Of a stretch of DNA of 64,000 bases, positions 1-8,161 are shown piece after piece. The position numbers and the translations under genes are program-made. How positions within the stretch are numbered: position 1 is the stretch's first letter; each line of letters opens with the position of its first letter. The DNA is taken from contig NZ_BAAADO010000004.1 in the NCBI RefSeq assembly GCF_039522525.1, positions 1-64,000 of the forward strand, given 5' to 3'. The notes under the pieces are model-generated. The model was not told the DNA's origin, ran no database searches, and was given only the letters and a program-made list of their open reading frames with translations. Source of the DNA: Salinibacillus aidingensis. Its GTDB lineage: Bacteria > Bacillota > Bacilli > Bacillales > Alkalibacillaceae.

Positions 1-55
1 AAGGTGTTATTACATCATCAGTACAAAAATATAAAAGTTCGGGTCGCATAAATTA

Positions 56-78
56 GGAGTGAGCGAAGTGCTCACCCC
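56..78 (-). terminator. Hairpin after dndA
   Basis: A stem of GTGAGC with GCTCAC, extended by GG/CC pairs across one mismatch, closes a 5-base loop just past the dndA stop. The following bases on the minus strand are only mildly T-rich, so this is a weak terminator candidate for the dnd operon. Confidence 0.45.
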
Positions 79-102
79 AACATTTGACTTGGAACCAAAA
101 TA

Positions 103-1221
103 TTATAGCTCTTTAAAGATATCAACATCTTCAACAGAAGTATATGGAGAAAATGAAAATCTTACTGACTCTCTCACTTCATCTATGTTTAGGCCAATTT
201 CCTGTAAAACATGAGACGGCTTTGTACTACTACAGGCAGAACCTGAGGAAGCAGCAATAATTGGCGATAATTTCTTTAACAGTATTTCATTATTTAAACC
301 TTTGAATCTAACATTCACAATTCCTGGTATTTTGTTTTCAGAATCTGAATTATAGGCTATTCTATTGCCAAATTTTTCATTTAACAGTTGTAGCAATTTT
401 GCTTCAAGCTGTTCCAAGGCGTATATATTGCGTTCAAAGTTCTCCTTAGCTATTCTTGCAGCTTCACCAAATCCAGCTATATTATGGACGGAATAAGTTC
501 CACTTCTTATTCCTTCTTCCTGACCACCACCATGAAATAGGGGAGTGAGGGGTGTTAATTTTCCATATTCATCACTTCGAATGAATAATGCTCCAACACC
601 TTTTGGACCGTGCATCTTGTGTGCTGAGCAGGATAGAAATGTAACACCATCCAAGAACTGCAAATCAATATTTAACTTACCTAATACTTGAGTAGCATCA
701 GTATGAAAAAAAACGTCTCTTTCTAGGCAAATTTCAGAAATCCTCTTGATGTCATTAAGGGAGCCTATTTCATTATTACCCCACATAATACTAACTAAAA
801 TTGTATCTTGTCGAATAGAGTCTTTCAGATCTGACGGATTGATTCTGCCGTAATGATCGACGTCCAGGTACGTTACTTCAAAACCTTTTGTCTTAAGAAA
901 CTCACACACGTCTAAAACTGCGTTATGTTCTGTCTTTGTTGTGATAATGTGTTTACCTTTATCTGAGTAGTAGTCTGCTACACCTTTTATAACAATATTA
1001 TTACTCTCAGTGGCTCCACTAGTAAAGATTACCTCATGTTCTTTAGATTGAATGAGATTAGCAACGTGTGTTCTTGCTTCTTTTACTGCTATTTTTGCAT
1101 TTTCAGCTAATTCATAATACTTTCCTGAAGGATTACCAAATTCTTCTGATAAATAAGTAACCATTTTATCCTTAACTTGCGGAAGTATTGCGGTCGTAGC
1201 ACTATTATCTAAATAGAGCAT
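103..1221 (-). CDS. dndA: Cysteine desulfurase DndA (IscS/NifS-like)
   Basis: This 372-residue PLP enzyme takes sulfur from cysteine as a protein persulfide and, in phosphorothioation systems, feeds it to DndC. Visible hallmarks are TEHN (His99), HTDATQ (Asp175), the PLP-lysine context SAHKMHGPKG (Lys202) and the catalytic loop SSGSACSS (Cys330). The length is normal for the family. The start overlaps the dndE stop by one base (TAATG), so the two are translationally coupled. The same fold also makes iron-sulfur clusters, but the neighbours dndE, dndD, dndC and dndB fix the role. Here dndA closes the operon; in the Streptomyces system it is transcribed divergently. Confidence 0.93.
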   Translation of the reverse strand: MLYLDNSATTAILPQVKDKMVTYLSEEFGNPSGKYYELAENAKIAVKEARTHVANLIQSKEHEVIFTSGATESNNIVIKGVADYYSDKGKHIITTKTEHNAVLDVCEFLKTKGFEVTYLDVDHYGRINPSDLKDSIRQDTILVSIMWGNNEIGSLNDIKRISEICLERDVFFHTDATQVLGKLNIDLQFLDGVTFLSCSAHKMHGPKGVGALFIRSDEYGKLTPLTPLFHGGGQEEGIRSGTYSVHNIAGFGEAARIAKENFERNIYALEQLEAKLLQLLNEKFGNRIAYNSDSENKIPGIVNVRFKGLNNEILLKKLSPIIAASSGSACSSTKPSHVLQEIGLNIDEVRESVRFSFSPYTSVEDVDIFKEL

Positions 1222-1616
1222 TAAACTTCCTCCTTAAAATGATCTTCAGACAGTTTGATTAAATTATTTAGTAGCTTTTGATAGTTACCAGCATGTTTAT
1301 ATTCATGTTCTAACAATTTTACCCCACGTTCCAAATGAGCATTAAATACAGCCGGAAAATAGGCTTCTTCAGGAATATTTCTTCTTGCATGCTGCCTAAT
1401 TAAAGCCTTATAAAAGTAATCTCTTTCACCAGTTAAGGTGTTTCGATTAAATTCTAACCCGCTACTATCGGCTTGTACTTCTTCGGGCTCTGATGGGTCT
1501 AGAATTGATAATGAAATAGATATTCTTGCTAATAGATTAGGAGTTAAGCCTGTTGCACTTTGTAAGTTTTTAAGTGAATTGGCTGTGCTTGCTGTTGTTT
1601 TTAGACGGAAATTCAA
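1221..1616 (-). CDS. dndE: DNA sulfur modification protein DndE
   Basis: This 131-residue protein sits between dndD and dndA, the usual place of DndE, a small helical protein of the modification complex thought to contact nicked DNA. The N-terminal pattern (FRLKTTASTANSLKNL, then LLARISISLSI) and the charged helical C-terminus agree with the family. The start is TTG at 1616, overlapping the dndD TGA stop by four bases; GGTGGGAG lies just before it inside dndD. Identity rests on size, order and N-terminal pattern, as the family has no catalytic motif I could check. Confidence 0.88.
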   Translation of the reverse strand: MNFRLKTTASTANSLKNLQSATGLTPNLLARISISLSILDPSEPEEVQADSSGLEFNRNTLTGERDYFYKALIRQHARRNIPEEAYFPAVFNAHLERGVKLLEHEYKHAGNYQKLLNNLIKLSEDHFKEEV

Positions 1617-3601
1617 TTAACTCCCACCTTTACGTTATGATTAAAGAAATGTGATTCAATTTCTGTTTTCTTTTCTAAATTGTTGTAGTTCAAAGTATAT
1701 TCATTTGAAATAAATGGAGACAATTTTTCATATAACTCCTCACTAATTTCAGAATCGGTAGACAAGATCATTATTTGATCACTAAATTTAGGTATTAGTT
1801 TCGTGATAATCGACTGTTTATGTTCTTTATCAAGTCTTCCTAGCAAAGTATCCAGAATAAATGGTAGTTGCTTTTTAGAAGAGGTTATAGTACCCCATAT
1901 AACTGACAAGACAAGTAGTTCTTTCTCACCAGCGGAAAGTATCTCTTTGTCTATTTCTTCATTTTCATAACCTACAAGAGATAATTGGAAAGTCTTAAAG
2001 TCAATCTTGATTTGATTAATAAATAAATCTTTTCTTAATAATTCATTAATCATTTTAGAGGAGAAGTACTCAACATCTTTTAACTTCTTTCTTAATTGAT
2101 TTTCTTGGAACTTTTTACTTATATTAATGACTTTCTGAGATTCATTGTAAGAAGACTTCGTTTTGTACAGGTTATGAAGATCATTTTTAACTTTCTCATA
2201 CTTTTTATTAAGAGACTCAATCTCATCCTGTAGAGGAACAATTTGACCTTGTAATTGGCTAATCTCATTTTCTAATTTTGCGATCTCATGAGTATAACGC
2301 TCCATAGCAATAATCATCTCCGAAAATTCGGAAGATGTTTCGTTATCTTTTAATTTACGTCTAAGTTGTTGGAGTTCTTCTAGGTCATTTTTGTTTTTAC
2401 TAATTAAATTGGATATTTCGTGTAATTTATTAATGTTGGTTTCAGATAACAAGGAAAAAACTGATTGTGCCTCAGTCTTTGAGGCATTGTGAATGATATC
2501 AACATCTTTATTTTCAGCTAAATGCCCCATTAAAGTATTCTTTAATTTTGCTTCCTTTTCATTGTTCTGTTGAATTCCTAATTCATTAACAATTTCACTT
2601 AATGGGAGATTGCTAATTTTATCTTTTAAAATATTTGATATATGATACTCTTCCTCATCTTTTAATTGTTGAACAAGATTAACTAAATTCGGGATAGCAA
2701 TATAAAATGGTAGATCGGTAGCAATAAACTCTTTTATTTTGTCATTGACATGCTTTCTCTCCGTCTCTAATGCCGAAATTCTGTTTTCTACTTTTGTTCT
2801 TTCTTCATAAATTAATCCGCCATGAAGGGAGAACTCCTTTTTAGTTTCATCAAATTTTTGCTTATTGATTTCAAGCTCTTCTTTTTTTGTATTAAGGTCA
2901 TCATTTAACTCCTTCAATAATTCAAGCTTAGAAGTTAAGTCTTCTTCAATTACTTCCTTGTCATTTTCTAAACTGGCTTCCTTACTCGTTTTAGAACTTT
3001 GAGAAATATAATTCTCTAGATCTTTTTCAAGGTTATGAAAAAGATCTAGATTGAATAAATGAGATGACAGATCCTTAATATATTTCGAAAGAGTATCTTC
3101 ACTTGTCAATCTTGATATATCTTCCCCGTCAAATAGACAAAGTTCAAGAAGGGAAGGGGGAAATGTCGTTCTTAACGATTCAAAGAATTCATCTTTTTGT
3201 ACTTCGTTTAAATGTTCATCATCTTTTATAACGGCTACTTTTTCTTTAATCGACTTTTCAGTAACATTCCAGCTTCTAACTATTGATACATTTATATTTT
3301 TGAAATTCTCAACTGTTTTAAAATCAATACGAATCTTAAAATGATTGTTAGAGTATGCTTCTAACGCATTAGAATTTAGCAACCCTCTTACTTTTTTTAA
3401 ATATTCATTAGATTCTGTTTTGTACCCATAAGCAAGAGGTCCATAAAGAGCTAAACGAACACTATTTAAAAATGTTGTTTTACCTGAGCCGTTTTTCCCG
3501 CCTATTATAATAGTATTTTTATCATCTTTTGTGTCAAAAGAGAAGCGGTTTACTCCTAGATACGGGCCAATATTTGTTAAAACTAATTTCTTAAAGATCA
3601 T
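1613..3601 (-). CDS. dndD: DNA sulfur modification ATPase DndD (SMC/Rad50-like)
   Basis: DndD is the SMC-like ATPase of the phosphorothioation machinery. In these 662 residues the Walker A GGKNGSGKT lies at 34-42, a long coiled-coil of Lys/Glu-rich helices fills roughly 170-540, an ABC signature-like LSAGEKE begins near 555, and the Walker B region LPFILDTLLGRLD is near 579-591, followed by the H-loop-like ILSTDSE. No CxxC zinc hook is seen, which separates it from Rad50. It is followed by dndE with a TTGA overlap and lies 26 bases after dndC. Its length matches the family. Confidence 0.95.
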   Translation of the reverse strand: MIFKKLVLTNIGPYLGVNRFSFDTKDDKNTIIIGGKNGSGKTTFLNSVRLALYGPLAYGYKTESNEYLKKVRGLLNSNALEAYSNNHFKIRIDFKTVENFKNINVSIVRSWNVTEKSIKEKVAVIKDDEHLNEVQKDEFFESLRTTFPPSLLELCLFDGEDISRLTSEDTLSKYIKDLSSHLFNLDLFHNLEKDLENYISQSSKTSKEASLENDKEVIEEDLTSKLELLKELNDDLNTKKEELEINKQKFDETKKEFSLHGGLIYEERTKVENRISALETERKHVNDKIKEFIATDLPFYIAIPNLVNLVQQLKDEEEYHISNILKDKISNLPLSEIVNELGIQQNNEKEAKLKNTLMGHLAENKDVDIIHNASKTEAQSVFSLLSETNINKLHEISNLISKNKNDLEELQQLRRKLKDNETSSEFSEMIIAMERYTHEIAKLENEISQLQGQIVPLQDEIESLNKKYEKVKNDLHNLYKTKSSYNESQKVINISKKFQENQLRKKLKDVEYFSSKMINELLRKDLFINQIKIDFKTFQLSLVGYENEEIDKEILSAGEKELLVLSVIWGTITSSKKQLPFILDTLLGRLDKEHKQSIITKLIPKFSDQIMILSTDSEISEELYEKLSPFISNEYTLNYNNLEKKTEIESHFFNHNVKVGVN

Positions 3602-3627
3602 CTCTTGTTGGTCCTTTCATTTCAAAG

Positions 3628-5214
3628 TTATAGGTGTAAGTAATCCTGTTTTAAAGCAGATGATATTTTATCCATTAATCCTCTCTTAACTTTGAAACCA
3701 GAATAGTCTTTTTCGATTAAGAGTAATTTTTTCATAAGTTTAAAGTCCAAGCCTTCTTCGTGGCACATCATTTCTAGCTGTGATAATTCTTCTTCGTCAA
3801 AAATTAAGCTCTCATCTTGTTCCCATTCTAAGTCATGACCCATTATATCTTTATATAGTTTTGGTAGGCTATCCTCAAAGTCACCATGGTCAAACCATAT
3901 TTTTCTAATTTCCTTTAATTCATCCAGCCTGATTAATTCGTATTCCTCGTCGTGTGGGTGTTTTAAGTTCTTTTGTACTTTTAGAAGTCTTTCTAATATT
4001 TCTCGTCTAGCTTCTAGGGTAAAAGGTCCAAGTCCTAATCTACATAAATTACCATCTTCATCTTTAATTAAAATATTCGGATCATCAGATGTGGAGAGGT
4101 CAATATTATGCTCTTTAATATAATCATTTAGTTGATTCTTATCTACGATGTCAAAGTCATCAATTGGGATCAATTCTTTTTTTCTGTATCCTTTTTTAGG
4201 CACTAAAATACACTCTTTACCTTCATGTTCTTTGATCTGCATTGGTCTGAAGTAGATTTGTCCGTTCATTCGATATTTCATACGCATTGTACGGTCATCT
4301 CTTATTGATGTTAACCAATTCCTAAAATTAAGGAGAGGTTTCATCCAATCATGGCCATTATCTATAAAACCTGTTAATGCTTTATCTTCATTAACAACTG
4401 TACAAACCCAACAACCAAAACGTGAATTACCACATGAACCGGCTGATTCTTTAACAGTTTTATCAACCACGAGAGGACACTCACCACTATTTGAATCGCT
4501 GTATAAACGATAGAGTTCCTGATTGTCATCCCCCCATGGAGAATTAAAGTTTAGTAAATATCCCCAAACATCGTCTAGATCAAACCGCTTAATAGGAGCA
4601 TAAACATATGCGTTTGAAAGAGTGGAATGTCTCATTAGAACTTTTCCGTCAACAGAATGTGATTTAATAACATTAGCACGAGTAGCACTTTCTTGCTCTC
4701 GAACACCTAACACCATAATTACCTCACCAAATGTATTTACTTTGTCCTTTATAAACTGATTTGCTGGATCAATTTTTAATCGATCTGTACACCATCTAAA
4801 TTGCTGGTTTGGAGAAGGATAGCCTTTACCAATAATATTTACCCAGAAGGATTGATCAACCATTGGTTTAACCTTATGGGTTTCAATAGGAAGCCCTAAT
4901 TCGATCGCTTTTTCTTCAACTCGCCTTAGAGTAGTGTTAATAGATTGGATAATCAATGGCGTTTCAACTAGGGTGTCTGAAGAAATTACATACACTTTCT
5001 TCGTTAATTGATAAGTTTCTAATTCAGAAAGTGCCTCAAAAACTAGTTGAACTACAACAGTTGAGTCCTTTCCACCACTATATCCGAGAACCCATGGTCG
5101 ATCATCGGAAAGATAAACCTCTTTAATTTCTTTTTTGGCTTGTTCTACGAGGGAATTATCTATATCATTATTTTCTTTTTCATTATACATCTCAGTTATG
5201 ATACCCATACTCAT
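3628..5214 (-). CDS. dndC: DNA sulfurtransferase DndC (PAPS-reductase-like)
   Basis: This 528-residue enzyme is the ATP-pyrophosphatase-type sulfurtransferase that activates the DNA backbone for sulfur insertion. The PP-loop SGGKDS is at residues 46-51. Cysteines at 142 (RWCTDR), 246, 261, 268 and 271 are candidates for its 4Fe-4S cluster, the last pair within FGCWVC. The start ATG overlaps the dndB stop (ATGA), so translation is coupled to dndB. The C-terminal 200 residues are acidic and helical, as in other long DndC proteins. Confidence 0.95.
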   Translation of the reverse strand: MSMGIITEMYNEKENNDIDNSLVEQAKKEIKEVYLSDDRPWVLGYSGGKDSTVVVQLVFEALSELETYQLTKKVYVISSDTLVETPLIIQSINTTLRRVEEKAIELGLPIETHKVKPMVDQSFWVNIIGKGYPSPNQQFRWCTDRLKIDPANQFIKDKVNTFGEVIMVLGVREQESATRANVIKSHSVDGKVLMRHSTLSNAYVYAPIKRFDLDDVWGYLLNFNSPWGDDNQELYRLYSDSNSGECPLVVDKTVKESAGSCGNSRFGCWVCTVVNEDKALTGFIDNGHDWMKPLLNFRNWLTSIRDDRTMRMKYRMNGQIYFRPMQIKEHEGKECILVPKKGYRKKELIPIDDFDIVDKNQLNDYIKEHNIDLSTSDDPNILIKDEDGNLCRLGLGPFTLEARREILERLLKVQKNLKHPHDEEYELIRLDELKEIRKIWFDHGDFEDSLPKLYKDIMGHDLEWEQDESLIFDEEELSQLEMMCHEEGLDFKLMKKLLLIEKDYSGFKVKRGLMDKISSALKQDYLHL

Positions 5215-6308
5215 TTTGATACTCCTTTCAGAAACTCATCTTCCATACTAGATTCTTGTTGTGTTAAAGGTAGTCCTAGCAGCTTTTTAATTTGAATAGC
5301 CGTCAACTTTATGGTTTGTGCATTTTTTTGAACACGCCCATTTTTAATAGAACGTCCTTCCCATAATTCTGAATTTGTTCTAGACCAATCAATATTTTTT
5401 AGTTTTTTAATGTAAGATTTCCATTCATCTGTATGGTATTTTCTTAAATAATTACCAACAAGCCCAATTGCTTCAAAGAAAACACCATGTCCAATAATAT
5501 AATTCATTCTCAAATCTTTCGGAGAAATCTGTTTATTTAACACTTGGTTCCATTCATCAAGAGAACTTGTTAAGGTTTCCCAAAAGAGTTTTAAGAATTC
5601 TTCATCATTATCACTAATTGAATCTCCCTTCGCCACTCCTAAAATTTTCAGATTACTATTAAAAATATGATTCAAGGCTACAAGTTTTGGGGAATTTTTT
5701 GATAAGGAGACTTTTTCTTTGTCCGTGTATCTTTTTAATAAAGGAATGGAATCAACAATATCCTTTGTAACCATAGAAAGTTTATCTCGGTAATCATATA
5801 AAATACCGATTGATGAAGTGGTATTCACCGCATGTCTATTTAAATCTGAAAAGATTTGTTGAGATTTTTTTAAACCTGTATCAATAAAAAATACAACAGA
5901 AATCGTCTCACTACCTAATTCAGGGTTAATTTTCAGTGCTTCTTCAATCGCTGCACGACGATGCTGTCCATCGTTAATTAAAAATCTTGAATCCAGGGAA
6001 ATTGCTAGCATACCCATGTCCTTAAACGTGTTATCCTTAGAGACTGGGGTGAAATCAACGTCACCATCAATAGAAGCAGTAAGTGAAGAAAAGACGTAAT
6101 CATCAGGGTTATCAATTATGTAATTGGTAATATCAGGTATTCTGTTTTTATTTAAAATTCGTTGAGCTCTATGTTCAGGTGGAATTTCATCCTCGTCAAA
6201 CAGGAATATTTTTGGTATCACACGTAGTGGACACATTGCAATATAGTAATCTTGACCAGCCTGAACCCCTTTAATAGCTGGGAAGTTATAACTGAAACCA
6301 AAATCCAT
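5211..6308 (-). CDS. dndB: DndB, DGQHR-domain protein, likely repressor of the dnd operon
   Basis: This 365-residue protein carries the defining DGQHR motif at 113-117 (INDGQHRRAA). DndB is not needed for sulfur insertion as such; in characterised systems it lowers the modification level and represses dnd transcription. As the first gene of the operon it is well placed for autoregulation, and a perfect palindrome lies 14 bases upstream of its start. The ribosome site AGGAGTGATTGG precedes the ATG. The gene is AT-rich compared with the catabolic operon further along, like the rest of the cluster, which fits horizontal acquisition. Confidence 0.93.
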   Translation of the reverse strand: MDFGFSYNFPAIKGVQAGQDYYIAMCPLRVIPKIFLFDEDEIPPEHRAQRILNKNRIPDITNYIIDNPDDYVFSSLTASIDGDVDFTPVSKDNTFKDMGMLAISLDSRFLINDGQHRRAAIEEALKINPELGSETISVVFFIDTGLKKSQQIFSDLNRHAVNTTSSIGILYDYRDKLSMVTKDIVDSIPLLKRYTDKEKVSLSKNSPKLVALNHIFNSNLKILGVAKGDSISDNDEEFLKLFWETLTSSLDEWNQVLNKQISPKDLRMNYIIGHGVFFEAIGLVGNYLRKYHTDEWKSYIKKLKNIDWSRTNSELWEGRSIKNGRVQKNAQTIKLTAIQIKKLLGLPLTQQESSMEDEFLKGVSK

Positions 6309-6321
6309 CCAATCACTCCTA

Positions 6322-6335
6322 ATTACGTACGTAAT
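6322..6335. promoter_or_regulatory. 14-bp perfect palindrome, candidate DndB operator
   Basis: ATTACGTACGTAAT is a perfect dyad lying between the -10 element and the dndB ribosome site, so a bound protein would block transcription start or early elongation. DndB autoregulates in other bacteria; that it binds here is inference. Confidence 0.55.
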
Positions 6336-6346
6336 CTTATGTATTT

Positions 6347-6375
6347 ATTATGTAATTAAATCAGCTAAAAATCAA
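6347..6375 (-). promoter_or_regulatory. Sigma-A promoter of the dnd operon
   Basis: On the minus strand TTGATT (6370-6375) and CATAAT (6347-6352) are separated by 17 bases, a good -35/-10 pair. Transcription would begin around 6338-6341, just ahead of the palindrome. Confidence 0.6.
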
Positions 6376-7275
6376 ATGAAATCACTCAAAAATCATATCA
6401 ATTCTAGTAGAACATTTGAACCGCATTTTTCCATTCTCTTATACTCCTTTTTTTAACAGTTTAAAAGTCTCTTTTCATACTAATAGACAAATAGACGAGA
6501 GATTCTGTTGAAGAAAAGAAAGATTAGTTCAATCATTAAGATATGCGTTGTTTTCATGTTTTTTATTTTTATTTAAAATCTCAATATTTACATTCATTTG
6601 GTAAACGGCAGGAAAGGTTGTGAATGTTGACTAGAGGCGTTTCTGTACATGCCGTTGGAAAACACAATGGCTGTATTTGAAAAGCTTTTTATATGAAATC
6701 CGATTATACTGAGATAGGTGTGGATAATGACCAAGGATGGAGAAGTAATTACCATTTCATTATACAAAAGTGGACAGGACAACAACGGAATTTGTTGGTG
6801 ATTTTACATTGAAGGAAATTCTGCAATTGGATGCAGAAAGCATTTTAGTTGAAGAATTTACAGGCGAAAAGGTTCTAGTTTATGAAATATCGTGGATACT
6901 GTTCGTGAGAAAAACTGGGATATTAATTGAATTGAAATCACCAGGCTATATCCTGGAATTGTAGAATAAATTGGGGATTTATTAATAAAGCGTAACAGGC
7001 ATCTTTCGAATAACAATAAGTTGATCATCAAATGTTCAACCATGAGTTGATCCAAAGATCCAATGAACTGCAATTGAATATTCTGTTTGATGCAATTGCA
7101 GGAAATACCTGGGATGATGTAACAAACGAACAGCTATTTATGAGAACCTGTATATTCTAGTAAGTGGCATTCTCTTTTTTATAAAGGAAGCGCTCTTCAT
7201 AAGTATCCTAGTCGATGCAAGTATAGAAAAAACTATGTACATAAAAATGTTGGGTTTACACTAAGTCGAAGTAGG
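6376..7275. other. Decayed non-genic stretch flanking the dnd operon
   Basis: No open frame here has a ribosome site and family pattern. Short protein-like stretches in several frames are broken by stops, for example around 6727-6801, 6770-6964 (64 codons, Glu- and Leu-rich) and 7030-7145 on the plus strand. They look like remains of one or more genes. I recognise none of them. No integrase, tRNA end or direct repeat was seen at this edge of the dnd cluster. Confidence 0.45.
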
Positions 7276-7307
7276 ATGGGACATGGGGACTTCCCCCCAC
7301 ATCCCAT
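7276..7307. terminator. Hairpin, possible terminator
   Basis: ATGGGA/TCCCAT and TGGGG/CCCCA arms pair across a two-base internal loop, followed on the plus strand by an AT-rich tract. No gene clearly ends into it; it may be left over from the decayed genes upstream. Confidence 0.35.
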
Positions 7308-7421
7308 ATTATAGTATTTGTTTCAATTATTGAGTAGTCGTAAATGATTAACTCATTTGTCATAGAAAGGATTATCTCTACGATAGGGTAATTACTTAAA
7401 TTTGAGTCTTTACATAATCAC

Positions 7422-8069
7422 CTATAATCCCTTCAAAGCTTCCTCAATCGTCTGATCCCCTGATAGTAAATCAAAGGACTTTTTATAGGTATTTTCCTCA
7501 TCAAGACAGGCGAGAACCGTTTTGGCTACATCTTCACGGGGGATGGAACCGCCTTCTGTCATATTTTCCGCAACCTGAATGTGGCCTGTTCCTGCTTCAT
7601 TTAACAGGCCGCCGGGGCGCACGATGGTGTAGTTTAATTCGCTGTCAATTAAAGCCCGATCTGCATAATGCTTAGCGACATAGTAGGCCTTGAGCGGTTC
7701 ATACCAGTTTTCCCGGTTGTTTGCCTGAAATGCACTGACCATGACAAATCGTTTCACATCCGCCTGCTGGGCTGCTTCAATGGTTTTGATGGCCCCATCC
7801 AGATCGACAAGCAACGTTTTATCGGAACCGGTGCTGCCACCTGAACCAGCGGTAAAGACCACGGCATCACAATCACTGGCAGCATGCTGAATGTCCTCCA
7901 CAGACCCTTCCAGGTCCGCAAGTACGGTTTCAATTCCTTCCTGTTTGAATGCTTCTGCCTGCTCTTCTTTTCGAACCATCGCTTTAACGGTGTGTTTGTC
8001 GCTATTATGTAATAACTGGACAAGCTGCTTTCCAATTTGACCATTCGCTCCTGCGACGAGTGTTTTCAT
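7422..8069 (-). CDS. yhfK: Atypical short-chain dehydrogenase, NAD(P)-binding, YhfK-like
   Basis: This is a 215-residue Rossmann protein of the NmrA/YhfK group of atypical SDRs, which bind NAD(P) and whose substrate is mostly unknown. The N-terminal VAGANGQIGKQL gives the GxxGxxG dinucleotide loop, and a YxxxK-like pair lies in the segment YYVAKHYADRAL. I choose the ATG at 8069, which has AGGAG eight bases upstream; an in-frame ATG at 8093 lacks one. It is a single gene whose 3' end faces the empty region. Confidence 0.8.
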   Translation of the reverse strand: MKTLVAGANGQIGKQLVQLLHNSDKHTVKAMVRKEEQAEAFKQEGIETVLADLEGSVEDIQHAASDCDAVVFTAGSGGSTGSDKTLLVDLDGAIKTIEAAQQADVKRFVMVSAFQANNRENWYEPLKAYYVAKHYADRALIDSELNYTIVRPGGLLNEAGTGHIQVAENMTEGGSIPREDVAKTVLACLDEENTYKKSFDLLSGDQTIEEALKGL

Positions 8070-8161
8070 TTCTTTGCTCCTTTCGTTTTGCATCGTACAT
8101 TTTCAGTATTTCAAACTCGCATCAAATTATCAAATCTTGTGATACATCCGGGTGAATAGGT

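Noticed and set aside
103..1221. Housekeeping IscS/NifS as identity of the first gene
   Set aside because: It overlaps dndE and ends the dnd operon; no iscU, thiI or other partner is near.
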